A stretch of DNA of 46,268 nt, taken from E44-bin32 sp034430595. Its GTDB lineage: Bacteria; Chloroflexota; Anaerolineae; Anaerolineales; E44-bin32. How positions within the stretch are numbered: the stretch's first letter is position 1; each line of letters begins with the position of its first letter. The notes below the pieces were generated by a model. It ran no database searches and was not told where the DNA came from. It saw only the letters and a list, made by a program, of their open reading frames with translations. The position numbers and the translations under genes are program-made. The DNA lies in NCBI GenBank assembly GCA_034430595.1, contig DAOUEL010000036.1, positions 1-46,268 of the forward strand, given 5' to 3'. This document shows positions 34,081 through 42,575 of the stretch, one piece after another.

Positions 34081-34878
34081 TTAGATTGTCGCGATCTGGG
34101 GGCCACCTCCTCTCTGAAGAAGGTAGGAAATGAAGACCAATACCATCGAAACCAGGATCATCATGCTGGAGAGTGCATTCACCTCGGGGGTGACGCCCAG
34201 CTTGACCATCGAGTAAATTCGAAGTGGGAGGGTGGTCGAACCGGGACCCGAAGTAAAGAAGGTGATCACGAAGTCATCAAGCGAAAGGGTGAAAGCCAGC
34301 AGCGCACCGCCCAGGATGCCCGGCATGAGCAGCGGCAGCGTCACCCGGCGAAATGTCTGCCAGTTATCGGCATACAGATCGGCAGCCGCTTCTTCTACCG
34401 TCATGTCGAACTGCGCCAGGCGGGCGCGCACGACAACCGCGACGAATGAGATGTTGAAGGCTACATGCGAGATGATGATGGTGTACAGGCCGAGCGGCAT
34501 GTGGGCGAGCACGAAGAACATCAGCAGCATGACCGCCATCGCCACGTCCGGGATGATGATTGGCAGGTAGAGCAGGGCATCGAAGGGCAGCTTGCCCCAG
34601 AAATCATAGCGCTCCATCGCCAGCGCCACCATCGTTCCGAAAATGGTCGAGATCGTCGTCGAGGAAAGAGCGACGATCAGGCTGTTGCGCAGGGCTGAGC
34701 CAATCGCCTGATCCTGGAACAGCTCGATGTACCAGCGCAGCGATAAACCGCGCCAGTTGTAAGCCAGCTTGGATGCATTGAAGGAATACAAGATCAGGAT
34801 CAGGATCGGGGCATAGAGGAACGTGAAGGTCAGCAGTGCGTTCGCGTTGAGGAAATGGCGCAGCGGTCCGCCTTTCAT
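34081..34878 (-). CDS. potC: Polyamine ABC importer permease, PotC type
   Basis: A 265-residue permease with about six membrane helices. The EAA-type loop with its glycine is present (EEAAADLYADNWQTFRRVTLP). The start overlaps the end of potB by four bases (ATGA), the usual sign of coupling. Pairs with PotB to form the membrane channel. Confidence 0.9.
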   Translation of the reverse strand: MKGGPLRHFLNANALLTFTFLYAPILILILYSFNASKLAYNWRGLSLRWYIELFQDQAIGSALRNSLIVALSSTTISTIFGTMVALAMERYDFWGKLPFDALLYLPIIIPDVAMAVMLLMFFVLAHMPLGLYTIIISHVAFNISFVAVVVRARLAQFDMTVEEAAADLYADNWQTFRRVTLPLLMPGILGGALLAFTLSLDDFVITFFTSGPGSTTLPLRIYSMVKLGVTPEVNALSSMMILVSMVLVFISYLLQRGGGPQIATI

Positions 34879-35822
34879 ATCCCCGCCTCCACGCTTTCAA
34901 CTTCTGGACTCCCGCTCGTGCCCATCCGGAAGTAGATAATCGTCCCGATCACCATCACCGCCATCAAACCCATGGCGACAGCCGCGCCGAAGGGATAATC
35001 GCGCGCCGCCATGAACTGTGAGTAGATAACATTTCCGATCATGACCGAGCGCGCGCCGCCGAGCAGGTCGGGCGTGATGTACGCTCCAAGGGAGGGGATG
35101 AAGACCAGCACCGAGCCGGCCATGATGCCAGGCAGCGTGAGCGGCAGCACCACGCGCGTAAAAGTCCTCAGCCGGTTAGCGTACAGGTCCTCCGCGGCTT
35201 CGCTGAGCGAGAAATCGTAGCGCTCGATGGCGGCGTAGCAGGGCAGGACCATGTCCGGAAGCCAGCCGTAAACCAGGCCGATGATGATCGCCAGGTCGGT
35301 GCCGAACAGGCCGAGCGGGGCGGCAGTCAGCTGGCTCAAGGAAGAGGTGAATCCTCCGGGCAGTGTCGCGGCCAGCCATAGGGCAGCCGAATGAAGCGGA
35401 CCGGTCCACGCCAGGTTCACCAGGCCTTGATCACGCAGGATCAGCAGCCAGGCGTATGTACGAACGAGAAAGTTAGTCCAGAAGGGTACGATCAGCAGCA
35501 TGATGAACAGCGTGCGGCGTTTGGGGGCGCGGCGTGCGATCCAGTAGGCGAGCGGGTAGCCGATGAGCAGGCAGACAATCGTGGTGATGCCTGCGATCAT
35601 GAAGGAGCGCCTGAAAATCTTCAAGTAGAGCGGGTCGGCCAGCCGGCCGAAATTGTTCAACGTTAGATTCCACTCGACACCGCCGTACGTGCCGCGCTGA
35701 CCGAAGCTCATCGCCGCCACGATCAGCAGCGGCACCAGGAAGAATACGATCAACCAGAATAAACTTGGTGCGATCAAGGTCAGCAGGCTGACGCGCCGCT
35801 GCCTGGGTGAGAGGTTCATCAT
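34875..35822 (-). CDS. potB: Polyamine ABC importer permease, PotB type
   Basis: A 315-residue permease. It has the PotB-type N-terminal membrane segment, the WTNFLVRTYAWLLIL region and the EAA loop (SEAAEDLYANRLRTFTRVVLP). The start overlaps the end of potA by four bases (ATGA). A second ATG follows directly (35819) and could be used instead. Confidence 0.9.
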   Translation of the reverse strand: MMNLSPRQRRVSLLTLIAPSLFWLIVFFLVPLLIVAAMSFGQRGTYGGVEWNLTLNNFGRLADPLYLKIFRRSFMIAGITTIVCLLIGYPLAYWIARRAPKRRTLFIMLLIVPFWTNFLVRTYAWLLILRDQGLVNLAWTGPLHSAALWLAATLPGGFTSSLSQLTAAPLGLFGTDLAIIIGLVYGWLPDMVLPCYAAIERYDFSLSEAAEDLYANRLRTFTRVVLPLTLPGIMAGSVLVFIPSLGAYITPDLLGGARSVMIGNVIYSQFMAARDYPFGAAVAMGLMAVMVIGTIIYFRMGTSGSPEVESVEAGI

Positions 35823-36982
35823 GGGACCTGCTCCATCTCCCCTGAGTCCAACGCAGCGGAGGGAGGCACAACCAGGCCCTCATCGTCCTCCGGGAAGGCC
35901 GTCGTCAGTTCCGCCGGCCAGTAGGCCCAGATCGCGTCGCCGGCGCTGAAGCGTTGGCGGTCGCTGCCCGCTTCATTCTGCCAGCGAACCATGATTTCCT
36001 CTTCCGATTTGGCACTGAGCAGGTAGGTTGTAAACGAGCCGGTATAAACCACGCTCGTGATACGGCACTCGATGGCATTGCCCACACCCGGGCGTAGATC
36101 GAGCGGGGCCATGCGGACCTTCTCGGGCCGGAAGGCGAGTGTGACTGTGGTGCCGGTGACCAGGTCAGAGGCGGGCAAAGCGGATAACTGCTCACCGGAA
36201 GCGAGTTCTGCCCGGATGCGTCCACCATCCTGCCCGAGCACTCGCCCGCCGAGGTAGTTGCTGTCGCCGATGAAATTGGCGACATAGCGTGTGGCCGGTG
36301 TCTCGTAGACCTGCTCCGGCGATCCGACCTGCAGCAGTTTGCCGCGCCGCATCACCCCGATCCGGTCGGACATCGTGAGCGCCTCTTCCTGGTCGTGCGT
36401 GACATAGATGAAGGTGATACCGACCCGCGACTGCAGGTCCTTTAACTCGAGCTGCATGGCTTTTCGCAGCTTAAGGTCAAGCGCCCCAAGCGGCTCGTCC
36501 AGCAGCAGCACCTTGGGTTGATTGATCAAAGCCCTCGCCAGCGCCACGCGCTGCTGCTGGCCACCCGAAAGCTGGCTCGGCTTGCGGTTTTCCATGCCGC
36601 CCAGCCGCACCATTTCCAACGCTTCCAGCACGCGCCCCTTGATCTCACGCTTGGGTGCCTTCTGCATTTCAAGACCGAAGGCGGTATTCTGGAAGACGGA
36701 CATATGTGGAAACAGAGCGTAGTTCTGGAAGACGGTGTTGACCGGCCGCTTGAAAGCCGGCTTAAAGCCCTGAGGTTCACCGCAGATATGGACTTCGCCC
36801 TGGCTGGGCATTTCGAACCCCCCGATCATGCGCAGCGTGGTCGTCTTACCGCAGCCGCTCGGGCCGAGCAGCGAGAAGAATTCTCCGTCTTCGATGCTGA
36901 GCGAGAGGTCATCGACGGCTGTAACGTCGGTGAAGAATTTCGATACGGAAACGAGCTCCACCGCCGGAATATTTGTTTCCAA
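35819..36982 (-). CDS. potA: Polyamine ABC importer ATPase, PotA type
   Basis: A 387-residue ATPase with Walker A GPSGCGKTT (40-48), Q-loop FQNYALFP, signature LSGGQQQ (138-144), Walker B LLLDEP (about 159-164) and the switch His196 (VTHDQEE). From about residue 240 there is a regulatory TOBE-like domain (LAFRPEKVRM, VYTGSFTTYLL). It is the first gene of potABCD, just behind lrp on the same strand. Confidence 0.92.
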   Translation of the reverse strand: METNIPAVELVSVSKFFTDVTAVDDLSLSIEDGEFFSLLGPSGCGKTTTLRMIGGFEMPSQGEVHICGEPQGFKPAFKRPVNTVFQNYALFPHMSVFQNTAFGLEMQKAPKREIKGRVLEALEMVRLGGMENRKPSQLSGGQQQRVALARALINQPKVLLLDEPLGALDLKLRKAMQLELKDLQSRVGITFIYVTHDQEEALTMSDRIGVMRRGKLLQVGSPEQVYETPATRYVANFIGDSNYLGGRVLGQDGGRIRAELASGEQLSALPASDLVTGTTVTLAFRPEKVRMAPLDLRPGVGNAIECRITSVVYTGSFTTYLLSAKSEEEIMVRWQNEAGSDRQRFSAGDAIWAYWPAELTTAFPEDDEGLVVPPSAALDSGEMEQVP

Positions 36983-37059
36983 GCTGGACCTCCTGGATCA
37001 CTAGCGGACGGTCGGCATTGAAACGATGGCGAGTTCCGTGGTTCGTACCAACGACAGCT

Positions 37060-37527
37060 TCAGTTCACGTCATTTCGTACGTCAAGCATTGGTTTGGCCC
37101 CGAGCGCCATCTTGTACGTTCGCAGGATGGTGAACGTCTGAGTACGGAGGACACCCGCCACCTGGCGCAGCGTGCGCTGGAGAAAATCCGCCAGGTGATC
37201 GCGGTCCTCGCACATAACCTCCACAATTAAATCAAACTCGCCGGACACCAGGACCAGGTAGCTGACCTCATCGAAATTTGCTATCTCTGCAATGGCATCG
37301 TCCCAGTTTTCAGCTTCGAGCGAAACGCCGATCAGGGCCGGGGCATCAATGCCCATCTGGTGAGGGTTAATCATGCCGATGACCTGCAGCGCGCCTTCTT
37401 TGATCAAACGCGTATAGCGGTTGCGAACCGTGCCTTCCGATACGCCCAGCTGCTGGGCGATCTCGGTGAAGGCTTTTCGGCCATCCTGCTGCAGCAGATG
37501 GACGATTGCGTGATCTAAGTCATCCAT
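37060..37527 (-). CDS. Lrp/AsnC-family transcriptional regulator
   Basis: A 155-residue regulator. An N-terminal helix-turn-helix (FTEIAQQLGVSEGTVRNRYTRL, about 20-41) is followed by the RAM/ligand domain with GEFDLIVEVMCED. It lies between the pot operon and the divergent saccharopine-dehydrogenase-like gene, and an AT-rich intergenic region separates it from the latter. Lrp proteins sense amino acids or related molecules, so it is the natural candidate to control both sides. AGGA lies 8 bases before the ATG. Confidence 0.92.
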   Translation of the reverse strand: MDDLDHAIVHLLQQDGRKAFTEIAQQLGVSEGTVRNRYTRLIKEGALQVIGMINPHQMGIDAPALIGVSLEAENWDDAIAEIANFDEVSYLVLVSGEFDLIVEVMCEDRDHLADFLQRTLRQVAGVLRTQTFTILRTYKMALGAKPMLDVRNDVN

Positions 37528-37565
37528 TGGGGTTCCTATTTACGAATCACAGCATTGACAATCAA

Positions 37566-37593
37566 ATAATATACGATATTCGAAAATTGTCAA
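37566..37593 (-). promoter_or_regulatory. Sigma-70-like promoter reading toward lrp
   Basis: On the - strand TTGACA (37593-37588) and TATTAT (37571-37566) are separated by 16 bases. The predicted start near 37559 would give a leader of about 30 bases before the ATG at 37527, containing AGGA. It is the best promoter match in the divergent region. Confidence 0.6.
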
Positions 37594-37634
37594 AATAATA
37601 TTAGGAAATTCGCAAAACTTGCGGCATAATATAC
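37578..37634. promoter_or_regulatory. Possible Lrp operator: imperfect direct repeat with 30-bp period
   Basis: Two similar AT-rich stretches begin with ATTCG at 37578 and 37608, each followed by A-runs, a TTG and then TAATAT. The step of 30 bp is about three helical turns, which fits cooperative binding of an Lrp-type multimer. The first copy overlaps the predicted -35 of lrp. The repeat is imperfect and no binding data exist. Confidence 0.4.
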
Positions 37635-37672
37635 ATAAATCCGCAACGCATAAGATTCAAAGGAGCGAAACC

Positions 37673-38842
37673 ATGAAAATCACCGTTCTGGGCGGCGCGG
37701 GGAAGATGGGCTGCATTTCGGTGCAGGCGCTGGCCGGGGATAAGCGTGTGGACGAGGTGGTGCTGGCTGATGTGCATCGTGAAAATGCCCAGGTTGTGAT
37801 CGATACGATCGGGGGGGAGAAGGTGCACTTTCTCCATACCGACCTGAACGACCCGGGTTCACTGGCTGGCGCGCTGGAGGGGTCCACCGCCTGTGTGAAC
37901 GCCACCGTTTACTACACCAACCTGGCGGTCATGCAGGCTTGCCTGGAGGCTGGCGCACATTACACCGATATGGGCGGCCTCTTTCACACAACTCGCAAGC
38001 AGCTTGAACTGGATGGTGCCTTTCGCGAAGCCGGCCTGAGCGCAGTGCTGGGCATGGGTTCGGCGCCGGGCATTCCCAATATCCAGACTCGCTACGCTGC
38101 CGACCGGCTGGACACGGTCGAGAGCATCCGCATTTACGATGGTATTAAGCCGCCCAGTGGGGCCGACATGCGTTTCACCTACGCCGTTCCGACCATTGTC
38201 GACGAGCTCACGATCGAGCCGATGGTGTTTGAAAATGGAGAGTTCGCCGCCAAGCCGCCGCTGACGGGTTTCGAGGACTACAGCTTTGCGCCGCCGATCG
38301 GTATCCTGCCGATGCATCTCTCGCTGCACTCGGAAGTCGCCACGCTCCCGGTGTCTTTCGCCGGGAAGGGCGTGAAGGAGTGTTTCTTCAAGATTAACTA
38401 CTGGGGCATGTCACCGGAGACGGTCGAAAAGGTGCGCGTACTGGCCGACTTCGGCTTCAGCAGCACCGAACCGGTCGAGGTTGGGGGGCAGAGCGTCGTG
38501 CCGCGCCAGGTGATGGTGGCGCTGCTCGAATCCTTCGTGCCGCCGATTGCCGAGTTTCTCGCCCCGGCCAGGAACAAGCCGCCGGACTGGGTGAAAGAGA
38601 TTGTGACCGAGGTCCATGGAACGAAGGGCGGCCGCCCGGTTACATTCCGCATGGGCACGCTGACCTGCAAGGGCGCCCTGCCAACCGGTCTGGTACCGGC
38701 TCTGTCCGGTATCTGGCTGGGGGAGGGGAAGGTCGAACCTGGCGTCCACCCACCCGAGCTGGCCTTCGATCCGGAGCCCTTCCTGCGCGAGCTGGAGCCT
38801 TACGACATCATGACCCGGGTGAGTATGAGCCATCCGCTATAA
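37673..38842 (+). CDS. Saccharopine dehydrogenase-family / L-lysine 6-dehydrogenase-like oxidoreductase
   Basis: A 389-residue NAD(P)-binding enzyme. The Rossmann motif GGAGKMG is at residues 7-13, followed by VVLADVHRENA. The middle has ATVYYTNLAVMQACLEAGAHYTDMGG and GMGSAPGIPN, as in lysine 6-dehydrogenase and saccharopine dehydrogenase-like proteins. The ATG at 37673 is behind AAAGGAG; the upstream frame to 37619 has no such site. Divergent from lrp and opposite the polyamine genes, it likely oxidises an amino group of lysine, ornithine or a polyamine-related compound. The substrate is not proved by the sequence. Confidence 0.85.
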   Translation: MKITVLGGAGKMGCISVQALAGDKRVDEVVLADVHRENAQVVIDTIGGEKVHFLHTDLNDPGSLAGALEGSTACVNATVYYTNLAVMQACLEAGAHYTDMGGLFHTTRKQLELDGAFREAGLSAVLGMGSAPGIPNIQTRYAADRLDTVESIRIYDGIKPPSGADMRFTYAVPTIVDELTIEPMVFENGEFAAKPPLTGFEDYSFAPPIGILPMHLSLHSEVATLPVSFAGKGVKECFFKINYWGMSPETVEKVRVLADFGFSSTEPVEVGGQSVVPRQVMVALLESFVPPIAEFLAPARNKPPDWVKEIVTEVHGTKGGRPVTFRMGTLTCKGALPTGLVPALSGIWLGEGKVEPGVHPPELAFDPEPFLRELEPYDIMTRVSMSHPL

Positions 38843-39061
38843 GGTGATGCGGTTCGGCAGCTGTTCACCGTACTTCGGTGGGGTATCGAAGCGCTTGAAT
38901 TCGTTATAGATTGATGCCTGTGAGTATTCGTATTGCAGCGTCGTGAACATGTTCGAGTCTTTCGGGATGATAAAAAAACGAACTGAGCCGCATAAGATCC
39001 TCTACCAGGCCCAGCGAGTGTGTTATCCGCCGTTCGCCCACTTCACGCAGGAGATGATCGA

Positions 39062-39385
39062 ATGACGTGCAAAGATCGGCTCGGGCAGTTCGTTGGAACC
39101 CTGATCGGGATCGTGATTCTTGCTGCGCTGGTCTACTTTGGATTCTTGCTCTTGAAAAATAACTACACCAAACCATGGATGGGTATCTACTACGACGATC
39201 CCGCAGCGACGACGAGCTCGGTCACGGCGACTTTCAACACATTCGAAGATTGCCGGTCGTGGGCAATTGATCAGGCGCGCGGAAAATCATCCGGGACATG
39301 GTGGTATACCTGCGGATACAAGTGCGAATTCGTGCGCGACGTCCTGGCTGGAGATACCTACGAATGCGAGGAAATCAGGCCTTAG
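39062..39385 (+). CDS. Small membrane-anchored protein of unknown function
   Basis: A 107-residue protein with one N-terminal membrane helix (LIGIVILAALVYFGFLLL) and an outer domain with five cysteines (EDCRSWAIDQA, WWYTCGYKCEFV, TYECEEI), possibly forming disulphides outside the cell. CAGGAG lies 8 bases before ATG 39062. No family is recognised. The region 38843-39061 before it holds no clear gene. Confidence 0.7.
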   Translation: MTCKDRLGQFVGTLIGIVILAALVYFGFLLLKNNYTKPWMGIYYDDPAATTSSVTATFNTFEDCRSWAIDQARGKSSGTWWYTCGYKCEFVRDVLAGDTYECEEIRP

Positions 39386-39464
39386 GCCTGGTGCAAATGG
39401 TATTTTCGCCTGTACCAACTCCTCGCCGGTGAGTCTCCTTCCTGAAAATCTTTTGATTAACGTG

Positions 39465-39483
39465 AGCCCGCCTGGAGCGGGCT
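39465..39483 (+). terminator. Hairpin after the small membrane protein gene
   Basis: AGCCCGC and GCGGGCT form a perfect 7-bp stem with a 5-base loop. The following tail (tcatctataat) is AT-rich but not a T-run, so termination may be weak. A TATAAT follows at once. Confidence 0.5.
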
Positions 39484-39504
39484 TCATCTATAATTCTCAC
39501 CGCT

Positions 39505-40173
39505 ATGGGAAGTAATAATGGACCGAATCCCGGCTGCCTCGCGAAAATTCTGCAGGCGTCTTTTCAGCTCCTGGCGCGCATCCCGCTGGCGGCCGGTCTG
39601 ATCATTCTCCTGCTGCTCGGCATGCTCGTTTTCGGTGCCTACTACTCGCTCAACTCGGACTTCTTCGGCCTGGCAACGCCACCGCTGGACGAGCTGGTCT
39701 TTTCACAGGGCTACCAGCATGTCAGCGCCCCGGATCATCGGCAGTGGAGCATCAGCTTCGAATACGACCGAGACAGCATTTTCCGAGGCGTGGTGCGGCA
39801 CGTTTCACACTGGCGGGAGGAGGAGATCCCCTTCGCCACGCACGACATCCTGGTTACGACAGGCGAGTTCGCTTCGCAGAAGCGGGTACACGTAAGCGTG
39901 ATGTTCCACACCTTCACCTACCGTTATTTTGAAGATCCGTACCCATCGGGCACGATCAACCTGCTGCATATCGTCCCGGCGACGCCTGAGATCTACCGCC
40001 AGCTGCTCGAAGTGCGCGAGTGGAATTACGTGGAAATCAGCGGGCGGGAGATCCTGCGCATTGAACGCTACGACGCGAACGGAAACTTTCTGAGCTACTG
40101 GCAGGATGCCGGCTGCAATTCAATCCTGGTCGACTCTGTCGCCATTCTCGACCCGGGCACGCCGGTGCCGTGA
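39505..40173 (+). CDS. Membrane-anchored protein of unknown function
   Basis: A 222-residue protein with one membrane helix (LAAGLIILLLLGMLVFGAYY) after a short N-terminal stretch, and an outer part of mixed sheet content (WSISFEYDRDSIFRGVV, VHVSVMFHTFTYRY). No family is recognised. There is no clear ribosome-binding site. A TATAAT (39489-39494) ends only 10 bases before the ATG, so the transcript could be nearly leaderless. Confidence 0.65.
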   Translation: MGSNNGPNPGCLAKILQASFQLLARIPLAAGLIILLLLGMLVFGAYYSLNSDFFGLATPPLDELVFSQGYQHVSAPDHRQWSISFEYDRDSIFRGVVRHVSHWREEEIPFATHDILVTTGEFASQKRVHVSVMFHTFTYRYFEDPYPSGTINLLHIVPATPEIYRQLLEVREWNYVEISGREILRIERYDANGNFLSYWQDAGCNSILVDSVAILDPGTPVP

Positions 40174-40338
40174 TCGTTTCTTGGCCCGGAGGGACCGGCC
40201 GGTATCAAGGTGCGGTTATCCGGAACGTCATGGAGGCGGATGTCTATTCGAACCCCTCTTTGGCGAGTGTTAAGCTGGGTTTTCCACGGCTTACAGTATC
40301 GCAAAGATAGGAATACTGCGTAAACCTCAACGTGGCAT

Positions 40339-40384
40339 CCAGGTGTAAGGGCGACCGGGCGGTCGCCCTGACCTGGTTTATTTT
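40339..40384 (+). terminator. Strong hairpin terminator
   Basis: An inner 9-bp stem AGGGCGACC/GGTCGCCCT with loop GGGC is extended by an outer stem CCAGGT/ACCTGG, then TTTATTTT. This fits a Rho-independent terminator for the + strand transcript from 39505. The gene on the other side is convergent, and no T-run follows the hairpin in that direction. Confidence 0.75.
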
Positions 40385-40407
40385 GCTCGCTGCAAGGTCA
40401 GGCAGTT

Positions 40408-42042
40408 TCACTCCCCGGCGGCGATCCCCACTACATCGCTGCCCACGTCGATTACCGCCAGAACCTCCCCGCTTTGCGGATGATAGCGTGTGACGACTCC
40501 ATCCTCCGAGCTTGTCGCCCATAGGCTGCCGGCATAGAAAGTTATTCCGGAAGGGATATTGGCGGGAAGGAGTGCATCCGTTGACCACGTCCCCGCTTCG
40601 ATGTTGTACAGTGCGGTGGGATGGGTGTACCAGAGACGTTCCGGTCCAGCAGCCATACCGTGTACCACGTAGCGGAAGGGTTCTGAGTGAGCGACCTGCC
40701 CAGCGGAGGGATCGATGGCGATCAGTTCCTTCTTGTCGAGCAGCACTGTCCAGACGTAGCCATGGGCATAAAGAATCCCCGTTGGCTGGCCTTCAAGCTT
40801 GACCGTCGCCACGACTTTGTGGCTGACCGGGTCGATCTGCAGCAGCTGCTGGTCCTGGGTCTGGCTTACCCAGACGGAGTTCTCGCCGATGGTCACATCG
40901 TAGCATGGGTTGTAGACCACATCGTACCTTGTGCCGGTGTTGAGATCGAGTATCCTGACGCCCAGCCCGCCTACCACCCAGAGTGCATCCTGGGAGGCGT
41001 CGATGTGGAGGGTATTACCATTCAGGGTGAGGGTTTGGACTACCTCATAGCTGGTCGGATCGATGCGCCATACGGTCCCTTCCGTTTCGCTCACGACCCA
41101 GACCTTGCCACCGGCGACGGCGATGTCCGATGGGAAGCGCCCCACGTCGATCGTGGCGATCAGTTCATCCGCCATGGGGTCGATCGCATAGACCTGGCCG
41201 GCGTTTGGCGCGCTGACCCAAACCAGCCCGTTGACGACTTCAGGTGGCTCTTGTACCTCGCCTGTTTTATCGTTAGCCTGACCATCGTTATCGTCGCTGA
41301 GCCCGATGCTGAACGAGCCGTCGCCGTCCTCGTCGAGCAGGTAGAAATTTGCCGGCAGCCGCTCGAAGACGACCTCTCCAAGTGCTGCCAGCCCTTCCGG
41401 CTCGGCAGACATATCACCGCCGATCTGGGTCAGCGAAACATACTCATCGCCCCGCACAAGAAGCAGCGTCCCCTGCGAGTAGGCATCGGTCTGGTAGAGC
41501 AGCCACAGCCCGCCGCCATCCGGCTGCTCCACCGGGATCGCGTTCACGCCGGTGCCCTGAAAAATATCTCCCAGCCGGGTTACCAGCTCCAGGAGAGAGA
41601 GCCCGGGCAGGTCATTATTGAGCGCTTCGAATTCGGCTGAGATACTCGGGTCACCGCTGAAACCTGCCAGGAATCCGATCCCGAGTATGGTCAGGGCTTT
41701 TGCTTCTTCGCCCTGGGCGGCACTCAGCACGATCTGCACCATCCCGGCAGCGTCTCCAGAACTGAGACTGTAGGCACAGCCTCCGGTGCCCCCGGCGGGT
41801 TGGACCTGGACCGGACCACCCAAAATAGGGCTGACTTCGTCCGCGCTGAGCAGCGAACATGGATCGAGTTTGACCCTCTCCCCCGACTCGGTCACAGTCG
41901 CCACGGGTTCAGTTGGTAGGGCAGTGTCGGCCGCGGTTGCAGGTGGCTCGGCAGCAGGACCAGCCGGTGCGTTACAGGCGGGCAGAAGCACGAGCAGCAT
42001 AACCAATATCACTTTCAACGGAGCAAGCGCGGTGGTTCTCAT
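40408..42042 (-). CDS. Secreted lipoprotein with N-terminal DUF3558-like region and beta-propeller repeats
   Basis: A 544-residue lipoprotein. The signal peptide ends in a lipobox (LLPAC), followed by an Ala/Pro/Thr linker. Residues about 60-240 include DPCSLLSADEVSPILGG, similar in pattern to DUF3558-like actinobacterial lipoproteins. From about 265 to the end are repeats of the type GLVWVS...GQVYAIDP...ELIATIDVG, a YVTN/NHL-like propeller with about six blades. Such propellers often bind other proteins or sense conditions at the cell surface; the function here is unknown. GGGAG precedes the ATG. Confidence 0.8.
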   Translation of the reverse strand: MRTTALAPLKVILVMLLVLLPACNAPAGPAAEPPATAADTALPTEPVATVTESGERVKLDPCSLLSADEVSPILGGPVQVQPAGGTGGCAYSLSSGDAAGMVQIVLSAAQGEEAKALTILGIGFLAGFSGDPSISAEFEALNNDLPGLSLLELVTRLGDIFQGTGVNAIPVEQPDGGGLWLLYQTDAYSQGTLLLVRGDEYVSLTQIGGDMSAEPEGLAALGEVVFERLPANFYLLDEDGDGSFSIGLSDDNDGQANDKTGEVQEPPEVVNGLVWVSAPNAGQVYAIDPMADELIATIDVGRFPSDIAVAGGKVWVVSETEGTVWRIDPTSYEVVQTLTLNGNTLHIDASQDALWVVGGLGVRILDLNTGTRYDVVYNPCYDVTIGENSVWVSQTQDQQLLQIDPVSHKVVATVKLEGQPTGILYAHGYVWTVLLDKKELIAIDPSAGQVAHSEPFRYVVHGMAAGPERLWYTHPTALYNIEAGTWSTDALLPANIPSGITFYAGSLWATSSEDGVVTRYHPQSGEVLAVIDVGSDVVGIAAGE

Positions 42043-42575
42043 GGAATCTCCCTTATCGGTTCAGCGAGTCGTGGCGGATTGGACGGAAGATAGCGGCGAA
42101 TTTGATGGGAAGCGCCATCCGGCAGCTCGGAGCGGCAGGCTAGGTACTGCTCGAAAGCAAGAGCTGGTGGAGAAACGTCTGGAGTCATCTGGGTGCTCCA
42201 GGGTTCAGTTCGAAGGATCCGGCTAAGCTCATCTTACAACAAATGTTGAATCAAAAAGGAGTCGTAAATAACATGGGTTCGGACCAGCCAGGATGGATTG
42301 CCCGGGGTTTTGGCCAGCAAAAAGACCATATCCTGATCGTTTATCCCCGCCATTCGCAGGATGCCTCTCCTTCACGCTCGCAAGATCGGCCTCAGTGTGG
42401 CTCAAGCCAGTTTCTGAACCGTGTGGGTTTTTCGTGCTTGACAGGCGCGCGCGGATCGGTTATCGTTCCTCCCGTCATTCAAACTAGCCAGCAGTCGTTG
42501 CCGCTGTTTTCCTCGAGCTTCGCTCGATCCCCCTAACATCCGCTTGACTTCTGAAGATAAGGAAATTTGTACGTT
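42043..42575. other. Gap of 533 bases, with one possible promoter and no convincing gene
   Basis: It separates the divergent lipoprotein and helicase genes. An open frame at 42243-42536 (97 codons) has no ribosome-binding site and no coherent protein pattern. A small GAGC-TTC-GCTC hairpin occurs near 42515. The likely function is regulatory: promoters for both genes and a long helicase leader. Confidence 0.5.
42438..42466 (+). promoter_or_regulatory. Possible promoter for the RNA helicase gene
   Basis: TTGACA (42438-42443), a 17-base spacer and TATCGT (42461-42466) form a good sigma-70-like match. It would give a leader of about 105 bases, long like those of cold-induced helicase genes. Confidence 0.55.

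Noticed and set aside
40687..41640. Open frame of 317 codons antisense to the propeller lipoprotein
   Set aside because: The lipoprotein frame has a signal peptide and regular repeats. The antisense frame has none of these.
42243..42536. 97-codon frame upstream of the helicase
   Set aside because: No ribosome-binding site, no coherent domain, and it overlaps the best promoter for the helicase.
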